From: Haliotis asinina
Taxonomy: Eukaryota > Mollusca > Gastropoda > Lepetellida > Haliotidae
Direction: 5' to 3'
NCBI RefSeq assembly: GCF_037392515.1
Contig: NC_090281.1
Coordinates: 44,182,645 to 44,246,644 of the forward strand
Length of the DNA stretch: 64,000 bases
The notes beneath the pieces were generated by a model, which saw nothing but the letters and a program-made list of their open reading frames with translations, did no database searches and was not told the origin of the DNA. Positions 31,703 to 43,949 of this stretch are shown piece after piece. Both the position numbers and the translations under genes were made by a program. Every line of letters begins with the position of its first letter. The stretch's first letter is position 1.

Positions 31703-34700
31703 TTACAGCAGTTCATCAAAGTTATCATCAGGAATTGTTTCCTCAACTTGAGAGTCTTCATTCTCACACTGATCACTGCACTGACAAAGTTCAGTACATG
31801 TCCTTTGATTTGCATGTACATCGCTGAGATGAACAGTCTGTCTTGCACTGGCATCGAACCATCTCGAGAATAGCCTGTGGAGCTGGAAGAACATCTGTGG
31901 TGACTGGTCTAAGCTGAGCATCCTTATCCCTATAATACCCATATCTCACTGGGTCCAAAAAGACTTGTTTGGCAACAGCTTGTGCCCATACCCATGCCTG
32001 CATCTGAACTCTGTGAATGTGCTGTCTCAAGGCACCAGTTGTTGGAGGGAGCCTATCACTTTCAGCCATGTGTTTGCAAAAGAGATACCACCTGAGTTCA
32101 GGAATTTCATTCAGGGTGATTGACTTTGGACAATACACAGCACATACAAATCTAGCTAATGTTGAAAATGTTTCTTCAACAAGATCTTCCCTGCTGTAAA
32201 GCTTCAAAAGTGTCTCTGGTGGCTGTTACAAATGTCTTGAACCAAGTTGTCTTCCCAACGCGAGAAAATCTACCTGTATTATCAGCTCCAGAAAAAAGCA
32301 TGGAAGGCTGGTAGAGCCTTGGCTTTTTCAGCCCCAAGTGATTTCCATATAGGCTCTATTTGTACTTCACCTAATGCCATGCAGACAGATGTCTTTACTG
32401 GCAGGTGACCATAATTTGCTATGATTAGCTCGAAGGCGGCAGTATCAGGAGAGAAGAAAACAAGTTCAGAGTCACAAGGGTTTCGCTGAGATGAACAGAT
32501 GGCTTGGTAGATCATGAGTGTGTCAGCCTCTTCATGGTTGTTTGACTCAGAGTTGATGCTGCGGTTACTTCTTGTGTTACCCAATACTGCAGTGATGAAG
32601 ACCTTTGATGAATCCTTGTTGTACTCAATGGTACTCTGCAAGATCATCCTTAGTTTGGTCACGAGATAAGAATCGCTTGAATGTGATGTGCTTGATTCTT
32701 GTTCCATCAGTTATTTGGTACTGGACTGGATCCTTGCCATGACGCCTTTTTTTCTCTTGGTGCCCATTTAAGTGAATCAGGTCTATAGGTATCAAACACA
32801 AGAATAACTTCGTCAAATTTTCTTGTAAGGCTCATCAGTCGGTTATTGAAGCACCAGCTTAAATCCCTTACTGTCTCCACTGCTGAAGGTAACTGTGTCA
32901 TCTTCTGAAGAAGAACCATACCATCAACTACAGCAATCCTATGCACTGTAGAGTCATTTTGGGTAAGTTGAGGGGCTGTTTCTGGATCACTGCTCATATG
33001 GCTTTTTCCCATTTCCTCAAGGCAACTAATGAGTTTTGACTTGTCTGTACATTGCAACAACATGCCATCCGGAGAAAAGAATGCTCTTGGTGTCAGCGTG
33101 AATTCATAGCTTCCTATAGCATGTTTCAGGTCAATATCGCGACTTGATCTGGCTAATATCATTAGTCGTCCATACAAGTCCTTTGTTTCTTTCAGGTCCA
33201 CGACCCAGTCTCGAAGTTTCACTGTTTGCTTCTTGCTATCAGACATGTAAAGATTGTTGTTTTCCTTCTTCACTGGAGCCCATAGGCTGACTGTTCCATT
33301 GATTCTTTCTGCGACATATTCTTCATACAACTTTTGCCCGGTCTCATCTATGTTCAGTATCTGAGAGACATACTGATCTTGAACATATGCATGTGTTATC
33401 AGACTGTGCAGCTTGTCCCCTTCAACAGTAAAAGGATTCCCGTGACTCAGGATAGCATTCTTGATTTTGTCAACTGCAATGTGGTCCCGCTGGATAACAC
33501 CTGGTGCAAGATCATGATGCTCCTTGACTTTAGCTGCTTCAAGACCAAACTGACTGATGAACTCATTGGCTAATCGTGACAACTCAGGTGCTGCCAGAAA
33601 AAAACGCTGTCTTGCATTTGCATTCCGTGATATGCCAACAAGACCAGAGTGTACCTTCATTTGTCTGTTAAGTTGTTCACATGCATGATCAGCTCCAATG
33701 GACACAAAGGGGATACGTTTCTTGGAAACAGATATATTTCCATTAGTCAGCACATTCCATGTTTATGGATCCTTTGACCTCAGTGCATACATATCTGCTA
33801 AGTATCTGGGCCACAGTCTTTTGTTTTTGATCCGATCCATTGCGAAAAATAGTTTGCTCAGTTCTTCACCAGCCTCTAGATGCAAATAAAAGTCTGCATT
33901 CCTTGATGCTGCAATGAAAAAAAGAATGTCCTCAACTCGGTGCAAGTAGTTCATCATTGACTTGAACATGGCATGCTTGGACATCTCTTGCTCCCAGGAC
34001 TGAAATTTGGTCATTAGGTCATCCATGGCAATTCGTCTAAGCAGCTTGCAATTTGCATTCTTCACGGATTCAGACTTTTCACTTTTGTCATCTACATTAC
34101 AGGCTCTGACAATTTCCTTGGTGAAATCAGAGTAGACTACTTGCAGCTCGGGTTTATTCCTGAAAAACTCCTCAAGTGCTAACTCATACAACACAGTGTA
34201 AAAGCACAGATGAGCTCGGAGGCAGTGTTTGTAGTGGATACATTTTAGTATCTGTCTAGTTGTTGTCGGACCAAAAACATCAGCTTCCATCCAGGCATCA
34301 TCAAAATCCAGAATTTTCAATAGACGTACCAAGAGCTCTCAGAGCAGGTAAAACAACATGCAACTCACCAAGCCGTGGCACAAACTGTCTTTTCAAGTCA
34401 GGACTGGAATCTAAAAGTTTAACAACTTTCTCGTACAGCGCCATGTCGAATGAAATAACACTTGGGTGATCTTTTCCAATTGCCAGTTCTTTCAGATTCT
34501 GAGCCTGTATCATTACTGTCAGTAGTGTTGACCATTCGTGTGCGACTTCAGGAAGTAATGGCAAAGCACCCACTCGAGTCATTGTTTTGCAATCAGACAG
34601 TAAAGAGTTGTATGCAGCCGAGCCTGGAATCATGGTAGCTTCTCTTTCTTCCCCCATTCTGGACATCACTGATGCTATTAACCATCCAAAGTGTGTCAAG

Positions 34701-36544
34701 TAATAGTCTTTTGAAATACCATCTCTTTTGAAGTCCAGTTTTGTCTCATTTGTTGATAACTGAGGTGTGGCTTTCAAGTCTGGTTTTCTGCAGGGGATCA
34801 GCTTTGTATGATAGGGAGCAACTGTAAGATTTTGGCTCTCCTGTATGTCAAGCGGTTATGATATCAGTTCTCCTGAGGCATCAGCCTTCTGGTAGACATC
34901 AATCACGGTTCCATGTGTCGTTCCCTTCCCGTCAGGTGTGTCTTCTGCAAAGTCTATGTTGTCAACAGCAAAGAAGACAAATGAACCTTGGTGGAATATA
35001 TAAACATTGGAAGTGTCTTGTATTGTTAACTACAGCATTTGCAAGTGAAGTTTCTAGAAGGAGAGCACGCCTGTAAGGGATGCAGTAGTTGTGGACATTG
35101 AGGAGATCCATTATCATCTTGTCTCTTGTGTTGTAGTGAACTGCAAGAGCTAATCCAAACACCTAAGGATTTCCCTTTCCACGTAATCTAAATACTGCAG
35201 ACTCTCTTTGTTGTTGATATTTTACCTGTCTCCTGGATTTGACACCATACATTATATTTTGGCAGATTGTAAGTACAGTTCTGTCAACAGTACTTGTCTT
35301 TTCTTCACTGCTGAATTCAAGTTTTGTTCCTGCCATTATCCAACGAATGAGAGAGTAGCGTTAGCAAGGAATATCATCCACAGTACTTGTAACTTGCATA
35401 GAAAAGTTGCTGTAATCTTCTTTCTGACAGGCCTCAATGCTCTTGCGTACCAGCTTGGCAGATTGGTATATGTGTTTCATATTTTCCATGCTGTGGTCTC
35501 TCTCATTAGCACTATGGATCATTTCTTCCTCACAAGCGTTTGGGGAATACAGCACAGCAGGTTTCCGTCTGTCTTGTTGAAGGACAGATTTCACACCGGG
35601 AAGCTCGGAAAGAATCTTTTCCTTCAGCCACTGTCTTGTGTAGGTAGGCACATGCTTGTCCAACATTTCAACACCTCCAAGCATAGAGATATATGTCTTC
35701 TCAGTTTCCTCTATTGATAGGAAAACTTTGTTTGCTGTTTGCAGGTCCACCAAATCAATCAATTCAGTTATACATGCAGTTTGAATTGGGTGCTCACTTT
35801 GTTTGTTTTCCTTGCTGGTTTAGGGGCGTAGGACATGGAAAACATGACTGGTCCAACAAGTCTTGCGATATCGGACATCAATCGCATGTACGTCAGTTGG
35901 AGAAATGGCAGAGTTTAATCTTGTTTTCAGGAAAGGATTTCTTGAAACCTCAACTGCATCTCTGAGGTTTGAGCCAGCTTTTTCTGTCCTGACTTTGTAA
36001 AGCTGCTGTTGATCATCCTGCTGACAGAAGAAACAAAGATTGTTGTCAAATGGAGATGTTGATGATCTTGTGTAAGGCATTGCTGAACACTCTGACTGAC
36101 TTTCATTATGAGAAACCTTTCTTTTCCTTCCCCTCTTGCTGCAAGCAATTTGGTCAAAATCTTTGCAGTTCCATGTTTTCTATTCCTGGCACGTTGTATT
36201 TGGTCTTTATTAGTTGCCTTGGAATAGCAGCTTCTGTACCAAACAGTCTTATGTAACAAGAGTGTTTCCTTTGTGCAACCTTCAAGTCACTGGCAGATGT
36301 CAACATACAGTCCATCTTTTAAAGTAACACGTTCATGTATAATTTCCAACAGGTTTTCATAAGATTCTAATCTTGGTTGGAATACTAGAGGGAATTTGAT
36401 TTTGTCACTGGTAGCATTTTGACATAAAATGCACAAACTCCAGTTAAGGTCCTTCTCATTTGTTGTTTCACAACAGTGACTTAGCTGTGGTATTGTTGTC
36501 ATTGTGATCCGAATATATAAAAATAATTCACCTATTTTTGTCAT
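31703..36544 (-). pseudogene. Large orphan-family gene with PIN/FEN-like core
   Basis: Minus-strand pieces in a fixed order. Two Cys/His segments come first (CILCQ with WYRSCYSK; LCFFCQQ with YRKTCWTSHVFHVLR, 36480-35830). A long mid-region follows (YISMLGG, 35660; LALAVHYNTRDKMI, 35150; HEWSTLLTVMIQAQ, 34530; LRALGTSIENSG, 34320; GADHACEQLNRQMKVHSG, 33690). A core comes next: IAVVDGMVLL (32940), VILVFDTYRPDSL (32800), NNHEEADTLMIYQA (32535) and VFFSPDT (32450). The tail is cysteine-rich (CQCKTDCSSQRCTCKS, CTELCQCSDQC, 31830-31760). The core motifs resemble the acidic positions of PIN/FEN nucleases; relatives I recall read SPDTDV, here SPDTAA. I know this as an unnamed family abundant in corals and molluscs. 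Several stops and frame changes show it is broken. Confidence 0.7.
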
Positions 36545-36680
36545 ATCAACCCAAATGTTTTAATTATTCTAAATTAATCATATTGAAAACATCTTTACAA
36601 AAACGTCATAATTCATGACCAGATATGAGGCAATTATACTCAAATCATTACAGTATGATCAGTTGCAAGTCAAAATCTTA

Positions 36681-36940
36681 CTGACCCGTGAAGGTCCCGG
36701 GGTAGAATAGGCCTTCAGCAACCCATAAAAGGTGACTAAGCTTGTCGTAAGAGGCGACTAACGGGATCGGGTGGTCAGACTAGCTGACTTGGTTGACACA
36801 TGTCATCGGTTCCCCCATTGCGCAGATCGATGCTCATGTTGTTGATCACTGGATTGTCTGGTCCAGACTCGATTATTTAGAGACCGTCGCCATATAGCTG
36901 GAATATTGCTAAGTGCGACGTAACACTAAACTCACTCACT
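36681..36940 (+). mobile_element. TCACTCACT-tail SINE
   Basis: Full-type copy from gacccgtgaaggtcccgg to actcactcact, flanked by caaaatctta (36671-36680 and 36941-36950), a clear target duplication. It contains the internal partial duplication and the TTGTCGTAAGAGGCGACTAA-type word. Confidence 0.95.
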
Positions 36941-37177
36941 CAAAATCTTACAGGGAAACAATAGTAGAAATCTTTAACAAAAAAAATCACAATTAATAAC
37001 AAAAATAAGAACTTTATATACTGTAATCACTAAAGGATACAAATACAACACCTACGTGTAAAAACTATCTCGCAAAATTTACATATTTTATAATTTGTTC
37101 ACCACAGGACCCGATATTAAACATTGTTCTTGTTTGTTGTAATGAAATTATCACCTGGTGACTGCATCATAACATAT

Positions 37178-37374
37178 TAGGGGCCCTTTTAGGGGGGATG
37201 TCTTAAAGGCAATGTTGTGGTGATCCAAACCATGTTTACTTATTTAATTAAACATATTCTACATTATCAGAAATGTGGATTTAGTAATATACTTGATATA
37301 TAACACCGAAAGAATAGCTTTAAGAACATATACCGTACAAAACAAGTATAAATTACCCCCAAAAGGGCCCCCTA
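37178..37374. mobile_element. Candidate 197-bp MITE
   Basis: Ends are inverted: TAggggcccttttaggggg on the left and cccccaaaagggccccctatg on the right (first 20 bases considered). The interior is AT-rich and non-coding. TA at both outer edges would fit a TA-target element of the mariner type. It is a single copy in this window, so the family is not established. Confidence 0.55.
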
Positions 37375-37376
37375 TG

Positions 37377-38241
37377 TTGCATACCAGCACAAAGACCAAA
37401 CACTTTCTTTTCACTTATTTAAGCAAATATGTAACACTCTTTCGGTATGATAGCATGTCAGATACTATGAACTTGTCAATCAATGAATAACTAAATGGCT
37501 CAGAAAATATTAAATACATCTATGAAGTCAAACAGTGCTAAGGAGGCAAGTGGTCTCATGTGATAAATTTAAATGATGTCACATTTTGTTAAGTATTTTC
37601 AATCAAAATATATGGACAGATATGTCAGCACTTGAAATGATATTTATACTCACCTTGAAGTCATGCTTGATGTCCACTGGGTACCATCCTTAAGACACAA
37701 AATAGCCTACAAATTCATGTTTTACAAGTTATCTCTGCCATTTTGACTTCATAGTACAGGGTCACAAAGGGAGACAACTCATATGGCAGTAATCGCCTAC
37801 AACTAATTATGCTTCCACTACTGGGAAGGGACTTTGTGGTGCCAACTATAAAGAAGTTTTATTCACTTTAAGAGAAAGTGAAAAATTGAAAACATTGTTT
37901 TTTTGTAGAATGTAAACCCTAAAGAGTGTAACAACACACAGAGAAACAAATCTCCAAATTTTTTTAACGAAAACTTAAAAGTGAAAATAGTGCAATGGAC
38001 TAATACAGACCTATTCCAAAGAGGACTGAAAGCATCATTTTCCATGATGTTATGAGCATGTTCAGAGTCGTACCGTGGATGAACCTCTAAATAAAGCCAC
38101 AGGCCTGGCAAAGACGGTGGTAAAAGCAGCGAGCCATGCCATCATGTCGTTGGGGAGATGCTGTTTGTGCCAAGTAAAGGCATCCACTGACAAGGATCGA
38201 CATTTCATCTTTTTAGTTTCTTTTAGAATCACATTTAAGGG
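37377..38241. other. No gene recognised
   Basis: AT-rich sequence with no motif-bearing frame. The 82-codon minus frame at 37863-38111 looks like chance. Confidence 0.4.
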
Positions 38242-38690
38242 TGAGTGAGTTAATATTCAACGTCACATCGGCAATATTGCAGCCATATTGTGACGAGAAC
38301 ATACGTGACAAAAAAGAATATATATGCATATCACAGTTAGTATTAAAACTAGCGTGGAAACTTAAACAATAATAGTATCACTATTTGGACAGTACAATAT
38401 AAAACAGGCTGTAGGTCGCCAACAACAGAGGGTAAATCACAATACTAGGGGCCATGGGGACTTACAGTACCTCTGCTAACACTGTTATGTGCTAACTCAA
38501 CTTCCAATCATACAATATTTATCTATTTACAAGTCATGAAACAAATCTAATTCTTTTTAAAAACGCAATGATTAAATGATAATTAACATTACTAAAAAGA
38601 TCCTTCATAGTTCGGGATTTAAAATAGTTATCCCTTGTGATGGAATATTCAACACAGTCAAGCAAAACATGCTTGACAACCAAGGTAGGT

Positions 38691-41060
38691 CTAACCAATA
38701 TAAGGTTTTATTGCATGTAATTTCTTGATACCCACTTGGGTGTCCCACTTCTTCTGCATCATATCCCGGATATAAGATCTAATGGTAGTTTTATAATCAG
38801 TGCATGGAATAAGAAGTGGGTAAATTAGCATTAGCCTCAGCTGTAAATGTAGAACTGCTGTCCGGTAATCTAGAAGATATTGTTCGGGATCCAATGACAG
38901 TGGCACAAGCCACCGCGCCACCGTCCTTGGAACCATCTGTAAATAAGGATTTATAATCGCTATATTTATGTTTCAATTAATTATATTCTTGTTTATATTG
39001 TACTTCATTAGTTTCTGATTTTTTAAATGCACTTAATGTTAAGTCAACCTGTGGTCCAACCAATCGCCAGGGAGGAGAAGAAAGAAGACGAGAGGGAGCT
39101 ATGTTATCCAGCTGTATGCCGGAAGCAGAAATAAATGGTTTTATTCTTAAACCAAGACGAAGAGAAGATTTCTTATTGTATAAATCCTCATAGAGAGGAT
39201 TGAAAACACAGTTATATGCAAGGTTTGACTCATTCGAATATAAATTTGTTACATACTGTAAAGCTATTTTTTTACGGCGCTGTTCAAGAGATGGTTCATC
39301 AGCCTCGACGCACAGGCTGTCAACAGGTGAAGTTCGAAAGGAGCCAAGACAAAGTCTTAGACCTTGATGATGGACAGAATCTATTAGTTTTAAGTTGCTC
39401 TTGCTGACTCCACCATATATAATTGAGCCATAATCAAGTTTCGAACGAACAAGTGATCTATACAGGTGTAGGAGGGTAACTTGATCACCTCCCCATTTTG
39501 TATTAGAAACGAATTTTAATAAACCGAGTGCTTTCAGGCATTTAGTTTTTAGAGATTTGATATGCGGAAGAAAGGTTAAATGGGAGTCTAAAATCAGACC
39601 TAAAAACTTTGCCTCCTTAACAACTTTCATAGGAGCGCCATTTAAAAACAGTTTTTGGACCTTATGTTGTTTGTATTTTCTACAGAAATGGATACAATTA
39701 GTCTTCGACTTAGAAAATATAAAGCCGGTTTCAAGACACCACTTATTTATTTTGTTTAAGCACAACTGCAGTTGCCGTACAAAACCTTTGCTAAACTATT
39801 GATCTTAGTGCTAAATAAAGTAACAGACAAAATGCTGTCTTGTGAGACACCCTGATCTTGATTGTAATAATCAGACAGAGTAGAACCTACTCGGACTTGA
39901 CATTGCCTGTCGTTTAAAAATGCGGATGTAAATTGAGGCAAACGGCCTCGTAATCCAAAATCATGTAGATCTCTTAAGATACCGTGTTTCCATGTAGTGT
40001 CATATGCTTTTTCTAAATCGAAAAAGATTGACACTGCGTGTTTGTTTACTACGGCATTCTTAACGAATGATTCCAGTCGCAACGGTACTACGATTTTTAC
40101 GGAAACTACATTGAATATTGGTGAGTAAATTATTGGTCTATTATTGACCATGCGTTCCATAGTTTTGCAAACACAGCTAGTCAGAGAAATAGGTCTATAA
40201 TTTGAAGGATATGATCAAGTCCCGGCTTAGGTATGGGTACAATTATCGCATCACGCTAGGATGAAGGGAAGTTGCCAGAGGTCCAAATGTCATCAAAGAT
40301 ATTTAATAATGTTTCTAAACACGGTTCTGGTAAATGTTTCAGGAGTTCATAATGGATATTGTTACTTCCTGAAGTAGTATCATGAGCTTGTTCAAGTGCA
40401 GTGTGGAGCTCAGAATCAGAGAAGATGTCATTGTAATCTTCCCCGTTATCTGAATGAAAATATATAGTTTTCTTTTCCTGCTGTTGTTGATATTTTTTAA
40501 ATTGGGGTGTATAGTTTGATGAGGAAGAATGGTTTGCAAGTGTTTCACCTGGTTTATTAGCAACATCCGATTGATCAGTTAAGAACTGATCTCCATTTGT
40601 AGATGGTGTATGCTTGATTTAGTACCCTTACCTTTAATTTTCTGTATCATGTTCCATACTTTAGATATTGGTGTTCGTGAATTTATCTTTGAGACATAAT
40701 TGTGCCAAGACTGGCGTTTATTTTGTTTGAATGTACGCCGGGCTTTAGCATTTAATATTTTGAACTTATTCAAATTATGAACCATTGGATGGCGGCGAAA
40801 GTATTGTTCTGCCTTTTTACTCGCTTTCCTAGCTTGCTTGCAAGCATTGTTGAACCATGGTTTACGGATGTGAGGATGTGTAGAGAACTTTGGGATACAT
40901 TCACCTGCTATTTTGTGAAGTTCTTCTGAGAAAAAAATTATGGCATCGGGAATATCTAAAAAATGAACAAGTTGCAGTTTGTTAAGGCAAAGAGTTTCAA
41001 ACAACGCCCAGTTGGCTTTAGTAAAATTCCATCGTGTCAACGGAGGAACATCAGATGGTG
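38691..41060 (-). pseudogene. LINE reverse transcriptase and RNase H remnant
   Basis: A 207-codon frame (41202-40579) leads from the endonuclease end into the connector (FNNACKQARKASKKAEQYF). RT pieces follow: IPKPGLDH (about 40220), FFDLEKAYDTTWKHGIL (40030), NQDQGVSQDSILSVTLFS (39860). Then, past a deletion that removes the catalytic xxDD block, FSKSKTNCIHFCRKY, KFLGLILDSHLTF and LRLCLGSF (39765-38977). The RNase H remnant at 38936-38691 lacks its middle part. Inactive. Confidence 0.8.
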
Positions 41061-41079
41061 TCACAGATTTTAGAATGGT

Positions 41080-41691
41080 AGGAAAATGATCACTTCCACA
41101 GAGGTCATCGTGGACTGACCATTCGAATTCTGTAAGCAAACTAGTGATCAAGGCACGAATACGTGCCAGTGGCAGGATGTAAATGCATTTGAGAACCATC
41201 ATTAAGAATGCACAAATCGTTATTCAAGAAACACTCTTTAAGTACTTTGCCCTTGGTATTTGTATCATTAAAACCCCAAATTGGGTTATGACCATTCAAA
41301 TCACCCATGATGACACATGGCTTAGGGATCTGGTCATATAGAGCCTGGACTTCAGACTGTTGAAGTGAATAGGGCGGTGGTATATACAAAGAACCACTAT
41401 GTTTACTGTGACTCGGCCTGCAACAGCTTGAAGGGGCGGAGCTAGAGGAACAGGACTGTGAATCACACCCTGTCGCACTGGTACTGACGATCCACCAGTA
41501 GCTTTATCTCCCGCGGGAGAATAGTGATGATATGAATTGTAAAGTCGTAAATCAAATTTATCTGTTGTCTTAAGGAATGTTTCTTGTAAACAAATTACCG
41601 ATGGTTTGTAATCTTGAATTAATAACTGCAGATCATTGAAATTATTCTGAAATCCCCTACAATTCCACTGTACAATGTGACTTGCACTCAT
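41080..41691 (-). pseudogene. LINE APE-type endonuclease
   Basis: Starts MSASHIVQWNCRGFQNN. Then follow ICLQETFLK (catalytic Glu), KATGGSSVPVRQG, after a frame change IMGDLNGHNPIWG (Asp and Asn), YSCLDHAL and, after another change, CGSDHFPTIL (the terminal SDH motif). All main catalytic motifs can be seen, in more than one frame. It nicks target DNA in functional relatives. Confidence 0.8.
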
Positions 41692-41867
41692 GGTGGGTTA
41701 ATGGGTGAACGAGAACGTGAAGGAAGAACATTCCTTTTGGTTTGAAACGGAGTAGTAACCTCCATTTCCAACGGTTCAAAAGTACCTCCAAATGTTGAAG
41801 CACCTTCGTGTTTTTTTTCTTCTGTTTTTTTTCTTTCCTTGTTTGACGAAGAACATTGTTCTCACTG

Positions 41868-42539
41868 TCAGAAAGTTCTGGACATTTTGGCTCTGATCTT
41901 CAATGGTGGGCTTTCGGTTTGAGAGGCCGATGTATTTGTCGTTTGACTTGATAGGATACTTTCACTTACATATATTTGTTTATCATGAATCTCTGAAATT
42001 TCAGTCTGGCACGATTTAGTCACTGTAGCAACTTTTTTCATAGGGGCAGGAGAAGATGCTACAGCAGAAAAGGAGAATGTACTTGGAACTGAAAACGGAT
42101 CTGGCACCAACTTTTTGGCTTCAAAATAAGAAAGATTGTTTGTGTATTTCGCTTTCATAAGTTTTGACTGAGAAACGAAGATGGTACAGGACCTGGACGA
42201 GGCCAAATGCTCACCAACACAGTTTGCACACTTTATTGCATTGTTGCAATCAGAATTGGCATGAGCACCACCGCGGCGAGAACATATCTGAGTGCGAGTA
42301 CAAGTTGTGGCACCATGATCAAACTTTTGGCAATGGTAACACCGAAGAGGATTTGGAACATAAACATCAACTCTGATGTTGAAGTATCCGGCTTTTATTG
42401 ATTTTGGGATAGTTGGCAGGGCAAACGTGAAAAGATAAGTGTTTGTTTTTATCACAGTGTCTTTTGAATGGGTTGGGAGAAGGTAGTGATAACCCACAAA
42501 TTCCTTTCGAGATAATTGCTTTAGTCGAAGTTTGGTCAT
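41868..42539 (-). pseudogene. LINE ORF1 with zinc knuckles
   Basis: A 223-codon frame: TNTYLFTFALPTIPKSIKAG, VDVYVPNPLRCYHCQKFDHG, then three CCHC-type knuckles (CYHCQKFDHGATTC, CSRRGGAHANSDC with one Cys missing, CANCVGEHLASSRSC) and a Ser/Thr-rich tail with TKSCQTE. It lacks the N-terminal third seen in the 24-kb copy. The role in the family is RNA binding. Confidence 0.8.
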
Positions 42540-42541
42540 TC

Positions 42542-43949
42542 ATGAAAAAGGTTAGTGTGACCTTTTAAATATAACAAAAATATGTTGTATTTATTCATAC
42601 TTCTGGCAGTGTGCTAAAATAGACGCAATGTGATTCGTGTGCAGGAAATTGTGTTTTTATGTGCTCAAAGATACCTACTGTAAACATTTTGTGTTGGTTA
42701 TCAGTTTTATGCGAAAATGAGCTTGTCATACTCTTGCTCAAGGATCGATATTTCTACTAGTGTTAACCCCCATCAGATACACACTAATACGGAAATTTAT
42801 GGCTGTGTCATTCTTAAGGAAATAAATATACTAATGAAAGAAGTAACAGTGCATTATTTGGTGTTATGCTATTTTTAAAACATAGTAACAGGATCTGTGG
42901 AGTGTTTCGTGATCACTGTCTAACTGTTGGCAGGATTATACCGAAATGTATTAGATTTGAACCTATGCAGTGTCAAAACATTGGTTCACAAATTTAGTAA
43001 CGTGTAAGTCCACTGTTGTCGTTGATGTAGACTTGACAGTGATGACGCATAGACACTATGCGATTGAAGAACGCTTGGGGAATGTTATTCCACGTCTGAT
43101 CCAACATTCAGCTAACATTAATGGCTGGATTTTGGGCGCCATGATGTAGACAAAATTTATGTTGAAATTAACATGTTTTCCACCAGACTCTACAGAATAA
43201 TCTACTGTTCTTCATTATTCAATATCAAGTGTCTAAAACATGCAAAAAGAAAAGTTCATTAAGTGCACATGCCACACACGATGTGTGAGATGAAATTTCA
43301 TGAAAAGTGCTTAGGTGCATGTTTGTTTAGGGTTAATTAGTTTTTGTAACAAAATATTAATCAAAAAGACCGAGATTACTGTTGTAATCTGTAATTTTGT
43401 AGGATGTGAGTATAGAGTGACATCCCTCAAAATGTGACATTGTATTTGTACCAAAACGATGAAAACCCATCATTTTGTTGTATATCTCAGCTTTAGTACA
43501 ATCCAGATCATACATCAAAGTAATGTGTTTGTAGGTGCATATAACCTGCTTAGTCATAAAAGAAGAATTTACATAAATGGGTTCCCAAGTTGGGTGGATT
43601 GTGGAATATCAAAATTCATCAACCGATCATTTTGGCAAGAACATGATAACCCACTTGAAATTAGGAAAGAGTGTATAAGTAGCATTTTAAACACTTAAAT
43701 GTCAAGAAATGTTAGAATCAGTCCCTTGAGAAGTTTCTTCTTTGTTGGGATCACGGGTCTATTTATCAACTTTGCTCTGGGTGGAGATTACTCTCAAAAC
43801 ATTTCCACCAGACATCACGTGTCCTGCCAGGATTTTGTGGCTTGTCATGTTCTTACCAAAAGGGAACCACAAGCGTGTGGCTTATACTAAGTATGGACAT
43901 GATGCAACTCTGCACCCTGCCAAGTTAGGGAAGATACTCATGCTCATAT
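42542..43949. other. No gene recognised
   Basis: AT-rich DNA with scattered 60-80 codon frames on both strands (for example 43357-43557 minus and 43459-43698 plus). No motif recognised. Confidence 0.35.

Larger units (their letters stand above)
38242..42541 (-). mobile_element. I/Nimb-like LINE, nearly full length
   Basis: The second copy of the LINE family at 20220-24656, on the minus strand. Order: 5'-truncated ORF1 (42539-41868), endonuclease (41691-41080), RT (about 41000-38980), a shortened RNase H, and a 3' UTR ending at 38242 in ...aactcactcaccc. It keeps the endonuclease and N-terminal RT missing from the other copy. It has lost about 75 bp that include the catalytic RT xxDD block (junction near 39776) and about 270 bp of RNase H (junction near 38820). 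Frame breaks are visible in the endonuclease and RT. A target duplication was not evident. Confidence 0.85.

Noticed and set aside
34858-35717. Plus-strand frames of up to 169 codons
   Set aside because: They lie opposite conserved motifs of the minus-strand orphan-family gene.
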